Notes: generated by a model from the letters alone, not told the origin. Counted from the first letter of the stretch, positions 46,852 through 55,622 are shown. The stretch: DNA of 64,000 nucleotides from Streptomyces jumonjinensis (GCF_009600885.1 NZ_VCLA01000023.1:1-64000); one strand, 5' to 3'. Program-made: numbers and translations.

Positions 46852-48342
46852 GTGCACGACACTCACACCGATGCCGGCGAACTCGCCGAGTACGGCTACC
46901 AGCAAGAGCTGAAACGGACCCTGTCCGCGTGGGCCGTGTTCGCGATCGGATTCGCGACGATCTCCCCCGTCGTCGGGGTGTACGCCGTCGTCCAGCTGGG
47001 TTTCGTCTTCGCGGGCCCCGCGTGGATCTGGGCGGTCGTCGTCGCCTTCCTCGGCCAGCTGCTGGTCGCCCTGGTCTACGCCGAGCTGTCGTCCCAGTTC
47101 CCGGTCACGGGCGGGGTCTACCAGTGGGTGCGCCGGCTGGGCGGGCCACGACTCGGCTGGCTGGTCGGCTGGATCTACCTGGCCTCCGCCGTGGCATCCC
47201 TGACCACCGTGGCCTACCTGGGGGCCGCCTGGCTGTACATGCTCTTCAGCGAAGGCACTCCGTCGAGCGCCACCCATGTGCTCCTGGGCGTGGTCTTCGT
47301 CGCGGTGGCGCTCGGGATCAATCTCCTCGGCGTCAACCCGGTGAAGCACTTCCTCAACGCCGGCATCATCGCCGAGGGCGTCGCCTCGATCGCGGTGAGC
47401 GTGTTCCTGCTGCTCTTCGTGCACAACAACGGCTTCGGGATCCTCTTCGAGACGCTTGGGGCGGAGTCGGCCTCCGGTGGCTCCGCCCTGGCGGGCTTCC
47501 TGACCGCTCTAGCGGTCGCCGGCTGGGCGTTCCTGGGCTTCGACGCGACCACTCAGGTGGCCGAAGAGACCGAGCAGCCGCGACGCAACGTACCCAGGGC
47601 GCTACTGCGCGCCTATCTCTTCGTCGCTCTCACGGTCCTGCTGACCGGGCTCGCTGTGACGCTCGCGCTGCGCAGCCCCGAGGACGCAGTCTCCGGCACC
47701 CTCGCGGACCCGGTCTTCACCGCCGTCACCGAGGGGCTGGGCGGTTGGAGCGAGAAGCCCTTCATCCTCCTCGTCCTGATCGCGTTCATCGCCTGCGCCA
47801 TCTCGATCCAGACGTACATCGGCCGCGCCGTCTTCTCCTTCGCCCGAGACCGCCAGCTGCCCTTCTCCGCGAAGCTCGCCACCGTCGGGCCGCGCCAGAT
47901 CCCTTACGTCTCACTCATCGCGACGGCCGTGCTCGCCAGCCTCGGACTTCTCCTCGGGCTGAACGGCAACGCCGCCGCGACACTGATCGCGTTCGGCTCC
48001 GGCGGCTTCTACTTCATCTTCCTCACTGTCGCGGTCGTGGCGCTCGTCGCCCGGCTGACGGGCCGCTGGAACCCTGCCGCGGGACAGCTCAGGCTGGGAC
48101 GGGCCGGCCTGGTGATCAACGTGCTCGCTGTCGTGTGGCTGCTCTTCGAGGCCGTCAACATCGCCTGGCCCCGTGCCGAGCTCGCCCCGGCCGACGGCAG
48201 CTGGGTCCAGGTCTGGGCCGTGATCCTGGTCTTCTCCGCCCTCTTCGTCGCCGGCCTGCTGTACATCGTGATCGTCAAGCCCCACACCAAGCTCCCCGCC
48301 ACCGCGACCTCCCAGCCCGCCACCCCGACCCCGGAAAGGTGA
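46852..48342 (+). CDS. APC-superfamily amino acid/amine permease
   Basis: A 496-residue permease with about 12 membrane segments. APC family marks: GFATISPVVGVYAV in helix 1, the LVYAELSSQFPVTGGVYQWVRRL segment, and GFDATTQVAEETEQPRRNVPRAL in the middle. GTG 46852 is used because CAGGAGA lies just before it. Likely imports an amino acid, amine or polyamine that feeds the dehydrogenase pair downstream (inference). It is the first gene of the operon facing the TetR gene. Confidence 0.9.
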   Translation: MHDTHTDAGELAEYGYQQELKRTLSAWAVFAIGFATISPVVGVYAVVQLGFVFAGPAWIWAVVVAFLGQLLVALVYAELSSQFPVTGGVYQWVRRLGGPRLGWLVGWIYLASAVASLTTVAYLGAAWLYMLFSEGTPSSATHVLLGVVFVAVALGINLLGVNPVKHFLNAGIIAEGVASIAVSVFLLLFVHNNGFGILFETLGAESASGGSALAGFLTALAVAGWAFLGFDATTQVAEETEQPRRNVPRALLRAYLFVALTVLLTGLAVTLALRSPEDAVSGTLADPVFTAVTEGLGGWSEKPFILLVLIAFIACAISIQTYIGRAVFSFARDRQLPFSAKLATVGPRQIPYVSLIATAVLASLGLLLGLNGNAAATLIAFGSGGFYFIFLTVAVVALVARLTGRWNPAAGQLRLGRAGLVINVLAVVWLLFEAVNIAWPRAELAPADGSWVQVWAVILVFSALFVAGLLYIVIVKPHTKLPATATSQPATPTPER

Positions 48343-48352
48343 AGACGTCCTG

Positions 48353-49453
48353 ATGTCGTCGAAACTCTCCCCCGCCATCGTCTTCGATCCCACCGCGGGA
48401 CTGGGCTCGCGTGATGTGTCCATCCGGTCCGCCGGGCCGGGCGAGGTCGAGATCGAGGTACGCGCAGCGGGCGTGTGCCACTCCGACCTGCATGTCGTGA
48501 CGGGCGACTGGCCCAGCGACCGCCCCCTCGTCCTCGGGCACGAAGCGGCCGGAGTGGTGACCTCGGTCGGGGCCGACGTCACCTCGCTGAAGGCCGGTGA
48601 CCATGTGGTCCTGTCCTGGTTCGCACCGTGCCGCCGCTGCCGCAGATGCGTCGCCGGAACGGCGTGGCTGTGCACCGGCACCAAGGCCGTCGCCAACATG
48701 CTCCCCGACGGCACCACCGCGTTCGCGGACGACCAGGGCGAGCCGCTCTGGCCCTACCTCGGTCTTGGTGCCTTCACGGAGCGGCTGATCGTGCCGGAAG
48801 TGGCTGCGGTGAAGGTCCCGGACGAGCTCCCCTTCAGCATCGGCGCCCTCCTCGGCTGCTCCGTCACGACCGGCATCGGCGCCGTCGTGAACACCGCGGG
48901 CGTCCGCCCCGGCGAGTCCGCGGTGGTCATCGGCACCGGCGGAGTCGGACTCTCCGTCGTGATGGGCCTCCGCCTGATCGGAGCCGACCCCATCATCGCC
49001 GTCGACCTCTCAGCCGAACGCCTCGCCACGGCACGGCGGTTCGGCGCCACCCACATCCTCGACGGCGCCGGGACCGATGTGGCCGCCTGGTGCCGGCAGG
49101 AGTTCGGCGGGGTGGACTACGCCTTCGAGGCGATAGGAAGCCCCAAGGTCATCGGCACGCTCCCGGCCATGCTCACCTCGGGCGGGGCGGCGGTTCTGGT
49201 GGGTATGGCGGCGACCGGCGCGACAGCCTCGTTCGACCCCTTCGACCTCGCCGACCAGGGAAAGCGGATCCTCGGCTGCAACTACGGCTCCAGCATCGGG
49301 GAGATCGACATCCCGAAACTGGCCCGCCTCTACCTGGCAGGCCAACTGCCCCTGGACGACCTCGTCGGCCGCACCCGGCCCCTGCACGAGGCGGCGGCGG
49401 CGTTCGACGACCTCCGGTCGAACACCGGCGTCAGAACGATTCTCGAACCGTGA
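48353..49453 (+). CDS. Zinc-dependent medium-chain alcohol dehydrogenase
   Basis: A 366-residue MDR dehydrogenase. Catalytic zinc ligands in AGVCHSDLH and GHEAAG; structural zinc cluster CRRCRRCVAGTAWLC; Rossmann motif GTGGVGLSVV, with IAVDLS placing an Asp for NAD(H). Starts 10 bases after the permease stop (AGGTGAAG site). Oxidises an alcohol to an aldehyde, probably the substrate of the aldehyde dehydrogenase that follows. Substrate unknown. Confidence 0.92.
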   Translation: MSSKLSPAIVFDPTAGLGSRDVSIRSAGPGEVEIEVRAAGVCHSDLHVVTGDWPSDRPLVLGHEAAGVVTSVGADVTSLKAGDHVVLSWFAPCRRCRRCVAGTAWLCTGTKAVANMLPDGTTAFADDQGEPLWPYLGLGAFTERLIVPEVAAVKVPDELPFSIGALLGCSVTTGIGAVVNTAGVRPGESAVVIGTGGVGLSVVMGLRLIGADPIIAVDLSAERLATARRFGATHILDGAGTDVAAWCRQEFGGVDYAFEAIGSPKVIGTLPAMLTSGGAAVLVGMAATGATASFDPFDLADQGKRILGCNYGSSIGEIDIPKLARLYLAGQLPLDDLVGRTRPLHEAAAAFDDLRSNTGVRTILEP

Positions 49454-49549
49454 GACACCACCCCCTCGCCCGGCGCGGCACGGCACACACATGCGCACAA
49501 GCAGGAGCGACGGAGGCCGCGGCCGTCCCAACCAGTTCCAGGAGGCATG

Positions 49550-50884
49550 ATGTACGCCGTCACCGACCCGACCACCGGTGAGGTCACCGCTACCTACCGG
49601 ACCGCCACGGACGCAGAGGTGACGGCGGCCGTCGAGGCCGCCCACACGGCCACTGCCTGGGGGCGCACCGGCTCCGTGGCCGAGCGCGCGGCACTGCTGC
49701 GACGGCTCGGCGATCTGCACACCGAGCGCCGGGACGAGCTGGCCGCGAGCATCGTCCAGGAGATGGGCAAGCCGCTCCAGGAGGCCGAGGGCGAGATCGA
49801 CTTCTGCACCGACATCTACCACTACTACGCCGACCACGCCGAGGAGTTCCTCGCCGACGAACCGCTCGACGTCCTCTCCGGCCCCGGAACCGCCGTCATC
49901 CGGCGCAGCCCGGTGGGCGTACTCCTCGGCATCATGCCGTGGAACTTCCCGGCCTACCAGGTCGCCCGCTTCGCCGCCCCGAACCTGGCGCTCGGCAACA
50001 CCATCGTGCTCAAGCACGCGCCGCAGTGCCCGGCCACCGCAGCGCTGCTGGAGAAGCTGTTCACCGAGGCGGGCTTCCCGGCCGGGGCCTACGTCAACGT
50101 GTACGCCACCAACGAGCAGATCGCCGGCGTCATCGCCGACCCCCGTGTCCAGGGAGTCTCGCTCACCGGATCCGAACGGGCGGGCGCGGCCGTCGCGGAG
50201 ATCGCCGGGCGGCACCTCAAGAAGGTCGTCCTCGAACTCGGCGGCTCCGACCCCTTCATCGTCCTGTCCGCCGACGATCTCGACGCGGTCGTCGACTCCG
50301 CCGTCGCCGCCCGCCTCGACAACACCGGGCAGGCGTGCAACGCCGCCAAGCGGTTCGTGGTCCTCGACCACCTCCACGACGCGTTCGTCGAGCGGTTCAC
50401 CGCCAGGCTGCTCACGAGCGAGACCGGTGCGCCGCTGTCGTCGGCCGCCGCAGCCGAGAACCTGGGCCGCCAGGTCGACGCGGCGGTGGCCCAGGGAGCC
50501 ACCCTGCACAGCACCGGGAAGCGACGCGGCGCCTACTTCCCGGCCGGGGTCCTGACCGGTCTCACCACCGAACACCCGGCGGCCCGGGAGGAGTTGTTCG
50601 GCCCGGTGGCGATGGTCTTCGCCGCCGTCGACGAGGAGGATGCCGTGCGGATAGCGAATGACACCCCCTACGGTCTCGGCTCGTATCTCTTCACCACCGA
50701 CCCGGCGCAGGCCGAGCGGGTCGCCGACCGGATCGAGGCCGGCATGGTCTTCGTCAACGGCGTCGGCGCCGAAGGGGCCGAACTGCCCTTCGGCGGCGTC
50801 AAGCGCTCCGGGTTCGGGCGCGAGCTCGGACGGCTCGGGATCGAGGAGTTCGTCAACAAAAAACTCATCCGGACCGTTGCCTGA
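49550..50884 (+). CDS. NAD(P)-dependent aldehyde dehydrogenase, SSADH-like
   Basis: A 444-residue aldehyde dehydrogenase. Catalytic Cys263 in NTGQACNAAKRF, general-base Glu229 in VLELGGSDPF, and NAD-binding PWNFP. Close in pattern to succinate-semialdehyde/gamma-aminobutyraldehyde dehydrogenases but slightly short. Two adjacent ATGs (49547, 49550) follow AGGAGG; the second has better spacing. The TetR/permease/ADH/ALDH layout reads as uptake and two-step oxidation of an amino-alcohol or similar compound. Confidence 0.92.
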   Translation: MYAVTDPTTGEVTATYRTATDAEVTAAVEAAHTATAWGRTGSVAERAALLRRLGDLHTERRDELAASIVQEMGKPLQEAEGEIDFCTDIYHYYADHAEEFLADEPLDVLSGPGTAVIRRSPVGVLLGIMPWNFPAYQVARFAAPNLALGNTIVLKHAPQCPATAALLEKLFTEAGFPAGAYVNVYATNEQIAGVIADPRVQGVSLTGSERAGAAVAEIAGRHLKKVVLELGGSDPFIVLSADDLDAVVDSAVAARLDNTGQACNAAKRFVVLDHLHDAFVERFTARLLTSETGAPLSSAAAAENLGRQVDAAVAQGATLHSTGKRRGAYFPAGVLTGLTTEHPAAREELFGPVAMVFAAVDEEDAVRIANDTPYGLGSYLFTTDPAQAERVADRIEAGMVFVNGVGAEGAELPFGGVKRSGFGRELGRLGIEEFVNKKLIRTVA

Positions 50885-50931
50885 GTGTGACCGGAGAGGT
50901 CTGCCGGTGAACGGTTCCGGTTGCCGTACGG

Positions 50932-50949
50932 GGGCGGGGCGTTCCGCCC
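50932..50949 (+). terminator. Weak hairpin after the aldehyde dehydrogenase gene
   Basis: GGGCGG (50932-50937) pairs with CCGCCC (50944-50949) across a 6-base loop, about 48 bases past the stop. Short and without a U-tract; a possible operon end. Confidence 0.35.
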
Positions 50950-51003
50950 GGCTTGGGAAAACGCCTGGGTGACGGCGCCTGCTCGCGCGTCAGCCCTTCC
51001 GGT

Positions 51004-51219
51004 TCAGCGCATGGCGCGGTCGGCGGTCTGGATCAGCTTCTCCACCGCGCCGGGGTGGCTGACCATGACGGAGTGGGAGGCTCCCCGTACCTCGACCTGG
51101 CCCCGCATGTTCGCGCGGTCGTACTCCCAGCGTTGCAGGGCGGGCGGTATGGCCTTGTCCGCGGCGGCAACCAGGCCCCAGAACAGGATGTTCCGCCAGG
51201 CGGCGGCCCGGGTGGGGCC
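51004..51219 (-). pseudogene. Remnant of an alpha/beta hydrolase (C-terminus only)
   Basis: The reading frame ending at 51004 carries an alpha/beta-hydrolase C-terminus: AADKAIPPALQRW (acid-residue region), then VEVRGASHSVMVSHPGAVEKLI with the catalytic His. Upstream of about residue -70 there is no recognisable hydrolase sequence and no start signal, so the N-terminal two thirds, including the nucleophile Ser, are gone. The family is otherwise intact alpha/beta hydrolases of about 230-290 residues. Confidence 0.7.
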
Positions 51220-51608
51220 GGTGAGGTGGGTGGTGGCGGCGGGGCGTTGCCCACCGTACCGACACCGGCCTCGCCGCCTCCGGGCCGGGCCCGCTGACCA
51301 CGCCATCCGTCGACATGCACCGCCCACGGGTGGGCGCAAGACAAGGGCGGTCACCATCCCCTTCCTGGCCACCACCAAGTCAACGGCCGTCGGCATCCTC
51401 TGTAAGGGACACAATTTCACCGTCCACAAGACCAGCGGGAATCGGCACCAGATCACGGCCGAGGTCAACATGCCACGGTCCGGTCTGCGCGGGGCGGCCC
51501 GTGCCACGGGGGCCGAGCTCCGTAGTGAGCTCGGCCCCGATGGATGGGCGGCCGTCCTCGACCGCGACGGCAGTGGATGTTTCAGGGCCTTCCCCTGGGT
51601 GACCCCAT
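51220..51608. other. Gene-free stretch between hydrolase remnant and FBP gene
   Basis: No convincing gene. Frames are open, but none shows a start site plus known family. The clear structure is the hairpin at 51509-51538 listed separately. Confidence 0.5.
51509..51538 (-). terminator. Terminator hairpin downstream of FBP gene
   Basis: A perfect 12-bp stem, GGGGCCGAGCTC (51509-51520) with 51527-51538, and a 6-base loop. It is about 70 bases past the FBP stop on the minus strand. Confidence 0.65.
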
Positions 51609-52129
51609 CACCTTTTCTGCCGAGTGGTTCGTTCCCTTTCGGACACCGAATGGACGAAGGTGATCGTGCGGGAACGCATGCCCACACGGCGTTGCTCGAT
51701 CATTTCCTCGACCGGGGGATCGAAAGGCTGGCGGATCGGCTTGCTGTGCAGCTTCACCGCGCAGTCGAGGTCGGTGCAGAGGAGAAGGCCCACCGTATTC
51801 AGACGCTTGCGCTTGTCCCGGGACGGGAGTCGAGCGGTAAAGAGTGACACCTCGTTGAACCGGCGGGTGAACCGGCACAGGTCGCACATCATCGCGCGCG
51901 ATCCGTGTGCCGCGTCGTTCGGGGCCTGCCGCAGCAGCACTCCCAACGCCTGATCGTCGGCCTCGGTGACGAGGTAGGCACGCTGCGGGGAGCGCAGGTC
52001 CCGCCATCCGAGGTAGTCGACTCGGTCCCAGCGGACGTCGTCGAACCAGGTGGGCAGCCGAACCTTGTTGTCGGTTGAGTCCAGGTTCACGATCGCGCCG
52101 CGTACCTCTTCCCGGGTCATCGGACGCAT
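51608..52129 (-). CDS. FBP-domain (FusB-like) treble-clef zinc protein
   Basis: A 173-residue protein: helical N-terminal part (MTREEVRGAIVNLD), then a treble-clef zinc finger with Cys in MMCDLCRF and LLLCTDLDCAV. This matches the FBP C-terminal domain shared with the FusB/FusC elongation-factor-G-binding proteins. Family knowledge: FusB-type proteins release EF-G stalled by fusidic acid; whether this one binds EF-G is inferred. ATG 52129 follows GGGAG; an internal ATG at 52120 is possible. A long 5' leader contains a short peptide gene and a hairpin. Confidence 0.85.
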   Translation of the reverse strand: MRPMTREEVRGAIVNLDSTDNKVRLPTWFDDVRWDRVDYLGWRDLRSPQRAYLVTEADDQALGVLLRQAPNDAAHGSRAMMCDLCRFTRRFNEVSLFTARLPSRDKRKRLNTVGLLLCTDLDCAVKLHSKPIRQPFDPPVEEMIEQRRVGMRSRTITFVHSVSERERTTRQKR

Positions 52130-52365
52130 GGCAGCTCCCGGCGAGTTGCCCACGCGCGGATGAACGCGCCGGTCGGGACGGTGTGTGGAAGGGGTAGGAG
52201 AGTCCTTTGGGTACTGGACACTCGGGGTGCTCCTTGCTGAGAAGTCCGTCATGACAGCAAGAGCAGGCCGAGCGGCTCGACGAAGACGCCCACCCGCTCG
52301 CCGCGACATACGTGCGGACTTGGAAGCGTGGGCTGGTTCAGAGCACCGGAGAATCACGTCCGGTC

Positions 52366-52386
52366 CGCCGTCCGGCAAGGACGGCG
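52366..52386 (-). promoter_or_regulatory. Hairpin in the FBP leader
   Basis: CGCCGTCC (52366-52373) pairs with GGACGGCG (52379-52386) around a 5-base loop, 17 bases after the stop of the short leader peptide and about 240 bases before the FBP start. It has the layout of an attenuator stem; no U-tract follows. Confidence 0.4.
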
Positions 52387-52402
52387 TCAGGGAAACAGAC
52401 GG

Positions 52403-52444
52403 CTAGGCGGTGCAGCGAGGCGCGCTCGGCGCGGGCCGAAACAT
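52403..52444 (-). CDS. Putative 13-residue leader peptide upstream of FBP gene
   Basis: ATG 52444 is preceded by a near-ideal ribosome site, GGAAGAGGG, with 6-base spacing and an A/T-rich spacer that is unusual in this GC-rich DNA. It encodes MFRPAPSAPRCTA and stops at TAG. It precedes a hairpin and the FBP gene on the same strand, which fits ribosome-mediated attenuation. No matching known leader was recognised. Confidence 0.45.
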   Translation of the reverse strand: MFRPAPSAPRCTA

Positions 52445-52593
52445 AAAAATCCCTCTTCCAGGGCACAGCGGGCCCAGAACAGATCGACGGAGCTCCGCCA
52501 GGTTAACAACAGCCCCCGGAGCAGTGGCAACCGATTTACTGGCCACCTCCTCGGCTCCGTGGAGAGCGAAGACACCTGGCGACGGGCGGTGGT
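52445..52593. other. Leader/promoter region upstream of the short peptide
   Basis: About 150 bases with local A/T-rich patches (GGTTAACAAC near 52501, ATTTACT near 52533). It probably holds the promoter for the leader-peptide/FBP transcript; I cannot fix -35 and -10 elements with confidence. Confidence 0.3.
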
Positions 52594-52618
52594 GCCGGCC
52601 CCGGCCATCGGGGCCGGC
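52594..52618 (-). terminator. Terminator of the S41 peptidase gene
   Basis: A perfect 10-bp stem, GCCGGCCCCG (52594-52603) with 52609-52618, and a 5-base loop, 23 bases beyond the S41 stop on the minus strand. Confidence 0.7.
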
Positions 52619-52640
52619 GCCACCGGGGTGTCGGCGGGGC

Positions 52641-54161
52641 TCAGCGGCGCCGGGTGAGCAGGGTGACCGCCCGGTCGAACGCGGAGTCGCGGTCGGCGGC
52701 GAACTCCTCCGCGGTGAAGACGGGAACGGTGATGTGCGGGGGTATGCCCGGGCCTTCGTGGGAGTTCCCGCGCGGGGTGGTGTACCGCTCGTTGGAGAGG
52801 CCGAAGCGCCAGCCGTTGGGCAGGGCCCGGGCCAGGATGTCGGAGAGTGCGCCCTGGGTGTGCTCGCCGATCAGGGTGGTCGGCAGCGGGCGTTCGGCGA
52901 GGGCCTTGACGAAGGTCTCACCCGCGCTGACGGTGGCTCCCGAGGCGAGGACGGCGATCGGGCCGGTGTAGCGGGGCACTCCCTGAGCCGGGGCCACGCG
53001 GGCGGTGTACCGGGGGGTGAAACGGGTGTCGTCATCGGGGTCGTTCCTGGCCTCCTTGCGGTAGGCCGGATAGCCGCGGTCGGTCAGCCGGGCGGCGATC
53101 TGCAGGCCCAGCTCGTCGCTGCCCCCCTGATTGACCCGGACATCGACGATGAGTCCGCGCCAGGCACCGGGACCCCGGGTGCGGGCCCGGGTGACGATAC
53201 GGTCGAGCACCCGGTCGAGTTCGGCGGCGTCGGTTTCGATGGTGGGAGAGCCGGCTGTGTACCCCCCGAACCGGCCGATCCGCAGATAGCCGATTCCGCC
53301 CGGGACTTCCGCGTAGCCGATGGCACCCCCGGCATGGGTCTCCAGCGGGGTACCGCCGAGGTTGCGGCGCTCGACGAAGGCACGGACCCGTTCGTCGTAG
53401 GCGTCGTCGGGGAGGACCGTCCCGGCGCGCTGCCCGGAGGTGACACGGCCCAGATCAGAGGCCTCCACTCCGACATGGGCGTCCTGGAGGGGCTCGGCCA
53501 TCGCGGAGAGTATGCCGAACAGCTCCTCCTGGGTGGTGCCCGCGTGCACCGTCGGGCGGTACCGGGCCCGCATCGCGTCCCAGTCGACGCCCCGGCGCTC
53601 GAAGAAGGCGTAGTTCTCCTTGAAGGTCTGCCAGAAGACGTCGAAGACTGCCACCGGACCGGTGAGCGGGGGCTGTTCGCAGCGCGGCGGCAGTGCGGCG
53701 ATCCGGCGCAGGGAGCGGGGGCCCAGAGAGCCGTGGACGCGCAGTGCTGCGCGGTCGCCGGCCCGTGGCGTCACCGTCAGGCTGTATTCCGGGCTGTCGA
53801 AACGCACGGCGCCGCCAGGGCCGGTCCCGCCCGCGCTCCGGGCGGCGGGTCCGGGCAGACAGCTCAGTTCGGTGGTGTCCCAGACCCGCAGATCACGGCC
53901 GTGAATGGAGACGACGGTCCCGTATCCGTCCATCTGCCAGACACCCTCGACCGAGACTCCCCCGGACCCGGACCCGGACCCGGACCCGGACCCGGACCCG
54001 GATCGCGGTACCGCGGCGGGGGCGGGCGCCGCGGCGGCGGTGGACAGGGAGCCCGCGAGGGCGAGTGCCGTCCCGGCGGCGATGAGGACTCCGCGCCGGG
54101 ACGCCGGACGCCTGCCCCGGCGGTCCTCGACGGCGGATGCGGCTGATATCTCTGGTGTCAC
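52641..54161 (-). CDS. Secreted S41-family (tail-specific) peptidase
   Basis: A 506-residue exported protease. GTG 54161 is chosen because GGAGG lies 6 bases upstream. The N-terminus has a Tat-like signal (SRRGVLIAAGTALALAG, then Ala-rich cleavage region), followed by a Ser-Gly repeat linker and a small beta domain. The catalytic domain has DVFWQTFKENYAFF, Ser412 in SGATVSAGETF and the GEHTQGAL motif. S41 enzymes cleave near C-termini with a Ser/Lys dyad; a classic PDZ domain is not obvious, as in the tricorn-core/IRBP-like members. Substrate unknown. Confidence 0.9.
   Translation of the reverse strand: MTPEISAASAVEDRRGRRPASRRGVLIAAGTALALAGSLSTAAAAPAPAAVPRSGSGSGSGSGSGSGGVSVEGVWQMDGYGTVVSIHGRDLRVWDTTELSCLPGPAARSAGGTGPGGAVRFDSPEYSLTVTPRAGDRAALRVHGSLGPRSLRRIAALPPRCEQPPLTGPVAVFDVFWQTFKENYAFFERRGVDWDAMRARYRPTVHAGTTQEELFGILSAMAEPLQDAHVGVEASDLGRVTSGQRAGTVLPDDAYDERVRAFVERRNLGGTPLETHAGGAIGYAEVPGGIGYLRIGRFGGYTAGSPTIETDAAELDRVLDRIVTRARTRGPGAWRGLIVDVRVNQGGSDELGLQIAARLTDRGYPAYRKEARNDPDDDTRFTPRYTARVAPAQGVPRYTGPIAVLASGATVSAGETFVKALAERPLPTTLIGEHTQGALSDILARALPNGWRFGLSNERYTTPRGNSHEGPGIPPHITVPVFTAEEFAADRDSAFDRAVTLLTRRR
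53961..54002. repeat. Seven tandem hexamers encoding a Ser-Gly linker
   Basis: CCCGGA repeats seven times without interruption (42 bases). On the minus strand it encodes seven Ser-Gly pairs just after the signal peptide of the S41 peptidase. Copy number can vary without frameshift. Confidence 0.9.
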
Positions 54162-54645
54162 TGTGTTCCTCCGGTGGTCGGTCACCGAGCATCCTTCCGG
54201 CGCCGGCGCGGCCACCGCGTCCACCTGCGGGTGCCACCCGCGTCAACCATCGGTCGTACAAGCCGAGTTACTTCCCCCTAGGGTGCGCGCGGGCGACCTG
54301 CCCTTCCGCCGGGGTACGTCCGGCCGGGGACACCGCCGCTCCACCGCTCAGTGCTCCCGCCCCGCGCGCTGCCGGAGGGCTCCAGTGATCACCGCCGCGT
54401 TGGTCCTGTTGAGCCTGACGGTCGTCTCCTCGGTGAAGGGAGCGGCCAGGATCGACCGGTTCCCGAGCGCGTGGGGGCCGGTCGGTACGGGGATCACTCC
54501 GCTCGGCGCGGTGGCTTGTGGAGGTCGCCCCGGCGGAGTGGCGTGGGCCGCAGTGGGGCGACGAGGACTGACGGCAGCCGCCATGGCCTGTATCGAGAGG
54601 TTCCCGAGGTCAGCAGGCCCCGGCCGACAGCACGAACCGCCCAGT
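54162..54645. other. Region upstream of S41 gene, no gene recognised
   Basis: The first part is the S41 promoter side. Both strands have open frames from high GC, but none combines a ribosome site with a known family. Two loosely similar stretches occur, around 54445-54475 and 54585-54615 (both with GAGAGGTTCCCGAG or GACCGGTTCCCGAG). Confidence 0.4.
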
Positions 54646-54674
54646 GGCCTCGTCCTTCCCGAACGGACGAGGCC
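54646..54674 (-). terminator. Terminator of the broken RNA methyltransferase gene
   Basis: A perfect 10-bp stem, GGCCTCGTCC (54646-54655) with 54665-54674, and a 9-base loop, 37 bases beyond the stop of the methyltransferase remnant on the minus strand. The original gene's terminator appears to have been kept. Confidence 0.7.
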
Positions 54675-54710
54675 CACAACGCACCTCACGCACATCGACA
54701 AAACCGCAGG

Positions 54711-54800
54711 TCAGGCGTCCTTCTTCACCGGCTCCAGGATTGCCACGCACTCCACGTGGTGCGTCATCGGGAAGATGTCGGCCTGGGTGTGGTTGAAGAT
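54711..54800 (-). pseudogene. 3' end of a TrmA/RlmD-type RNA methyltransferase
   Basis: Reading from about 54800 to the stop at 54711 gives FNHTQADIFPMTHHVECVAILEP then VKKDA. This is the C-terminal end of class I S-adenosylmethionine-dependent RNA m5U methyltransferases (the DxFPMTHHVECVALL signature). Nothing upstream of about 54800 on this strand continues the enzyme, so all but about 29 codons are missing. The break marks a recombination or integration junction, and unfamiliar accessory DNA lies to its right. Confidence 0.75.
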
Positions 54801-55622
54801 AAGTGCAGGTCAGAGGCTATTTGGTGAGCGCGGTTGCGGCTGATTCTGGGTCACGAGCGTCATATGAGCGTCAAGCGCAAGAGGGCTCGGGCGAGCGACG
54901 GGGTTCGGTGCCGGTCGTCGTTCGAGCCGGCTCTTCACTCTGCGTGAAGGGCGCCTGGAGCCGTCATTCCCTCAGCGCCGTAGGCGGTTGCGTCCCTTCC
55001 GCCGGTGGTGGTGCGACAAGGAGTGGTGCACCGAGCCGGATCGTCCCGATCAGATGTCGCGGAAGAGACCAGCCAGGTCTGTGACCTGCCGCGTTTGCTG
55101 GGGTCAGGTTGCTGACCTGTGTAAATGTTCTTTCGGTTGTTTCATGGTCATGCCCGTTGATGTAGCCGGAAGTCCCAGAAAAGTCCCAGGGAAATCCCAC
55201 TGCCCGTCGTCCCCTCGTCGTCATCGATCTCGCGGACACGTACTCGTTCCGCCACCCGGACAACCTGGCGACATCGCGCCGTCCGGACCGACATCCGAAC
55301 AGCGCGTCACGTCACTACGGGGCAAAAGTTGTCTGATGCGGCACTAGCTCATCGAGAAGGCCGGCTTCGGCATCGTGGACTTGCGATGTTCCTTGCCGAA
55401 GGACCGTACCCAACTCGCCGGAGTCAGCTGGCGAAAACGGAAACCTCGACTAGCCCGTCCCCGCGAGGCTGAATTCACCTCATCGAGCCGTCGTTGCGCA
55501 GCGTTGCCGCTTCTCCGATCGGCCCTGCCAGGAACTACGATCGCACTACTGACCGGCGTCGGATGGGAGAACAGGTCTGCACATGCCATCGGCAGGGCTG
55601 GTGGTTTCGATTTCTGCACAAG
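54801..55622. other. Unassigned junction DNA
   Basis: About 820 bases with no supported gene. Visible structure: GAGCGTCA twice around 54863-54881; AAGTCCCAG twice plus a related AAATCCCA near 55170-55200; patches that are less GC-rich (55120-55160). A frame beginning LIEKAGFGIVDL near 55348 has no start or known family. It may hold an attachment site or decayed genes. Confidence 0.4.

Noticed and set aside
51285..51607. Open plus-strand frame with LATTKSTAVGILCKGHNF as a possible gene
   Set aside because: No start signal and no recognised family; it crosses the FBP terminator hairpin.
52410..54146. 578-codon plus-strand frame over the S41 peptidase
   Set aside because: Antisense shadow; the S41 catalytic motifs are on the minus strand.
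54388..54843. Plus-strand frame starting MITAALVLLSLTVV, possible small membrane protein
   Set aside because: No ribosome site; it runs through the methyltransferase terminator and remnant, so it is unlikely to be a gene.
55344..55619. Minus-strand 91-codon frame in the junction DNA
   Set aside because: No ribosome site, no family and unremarkable composition.
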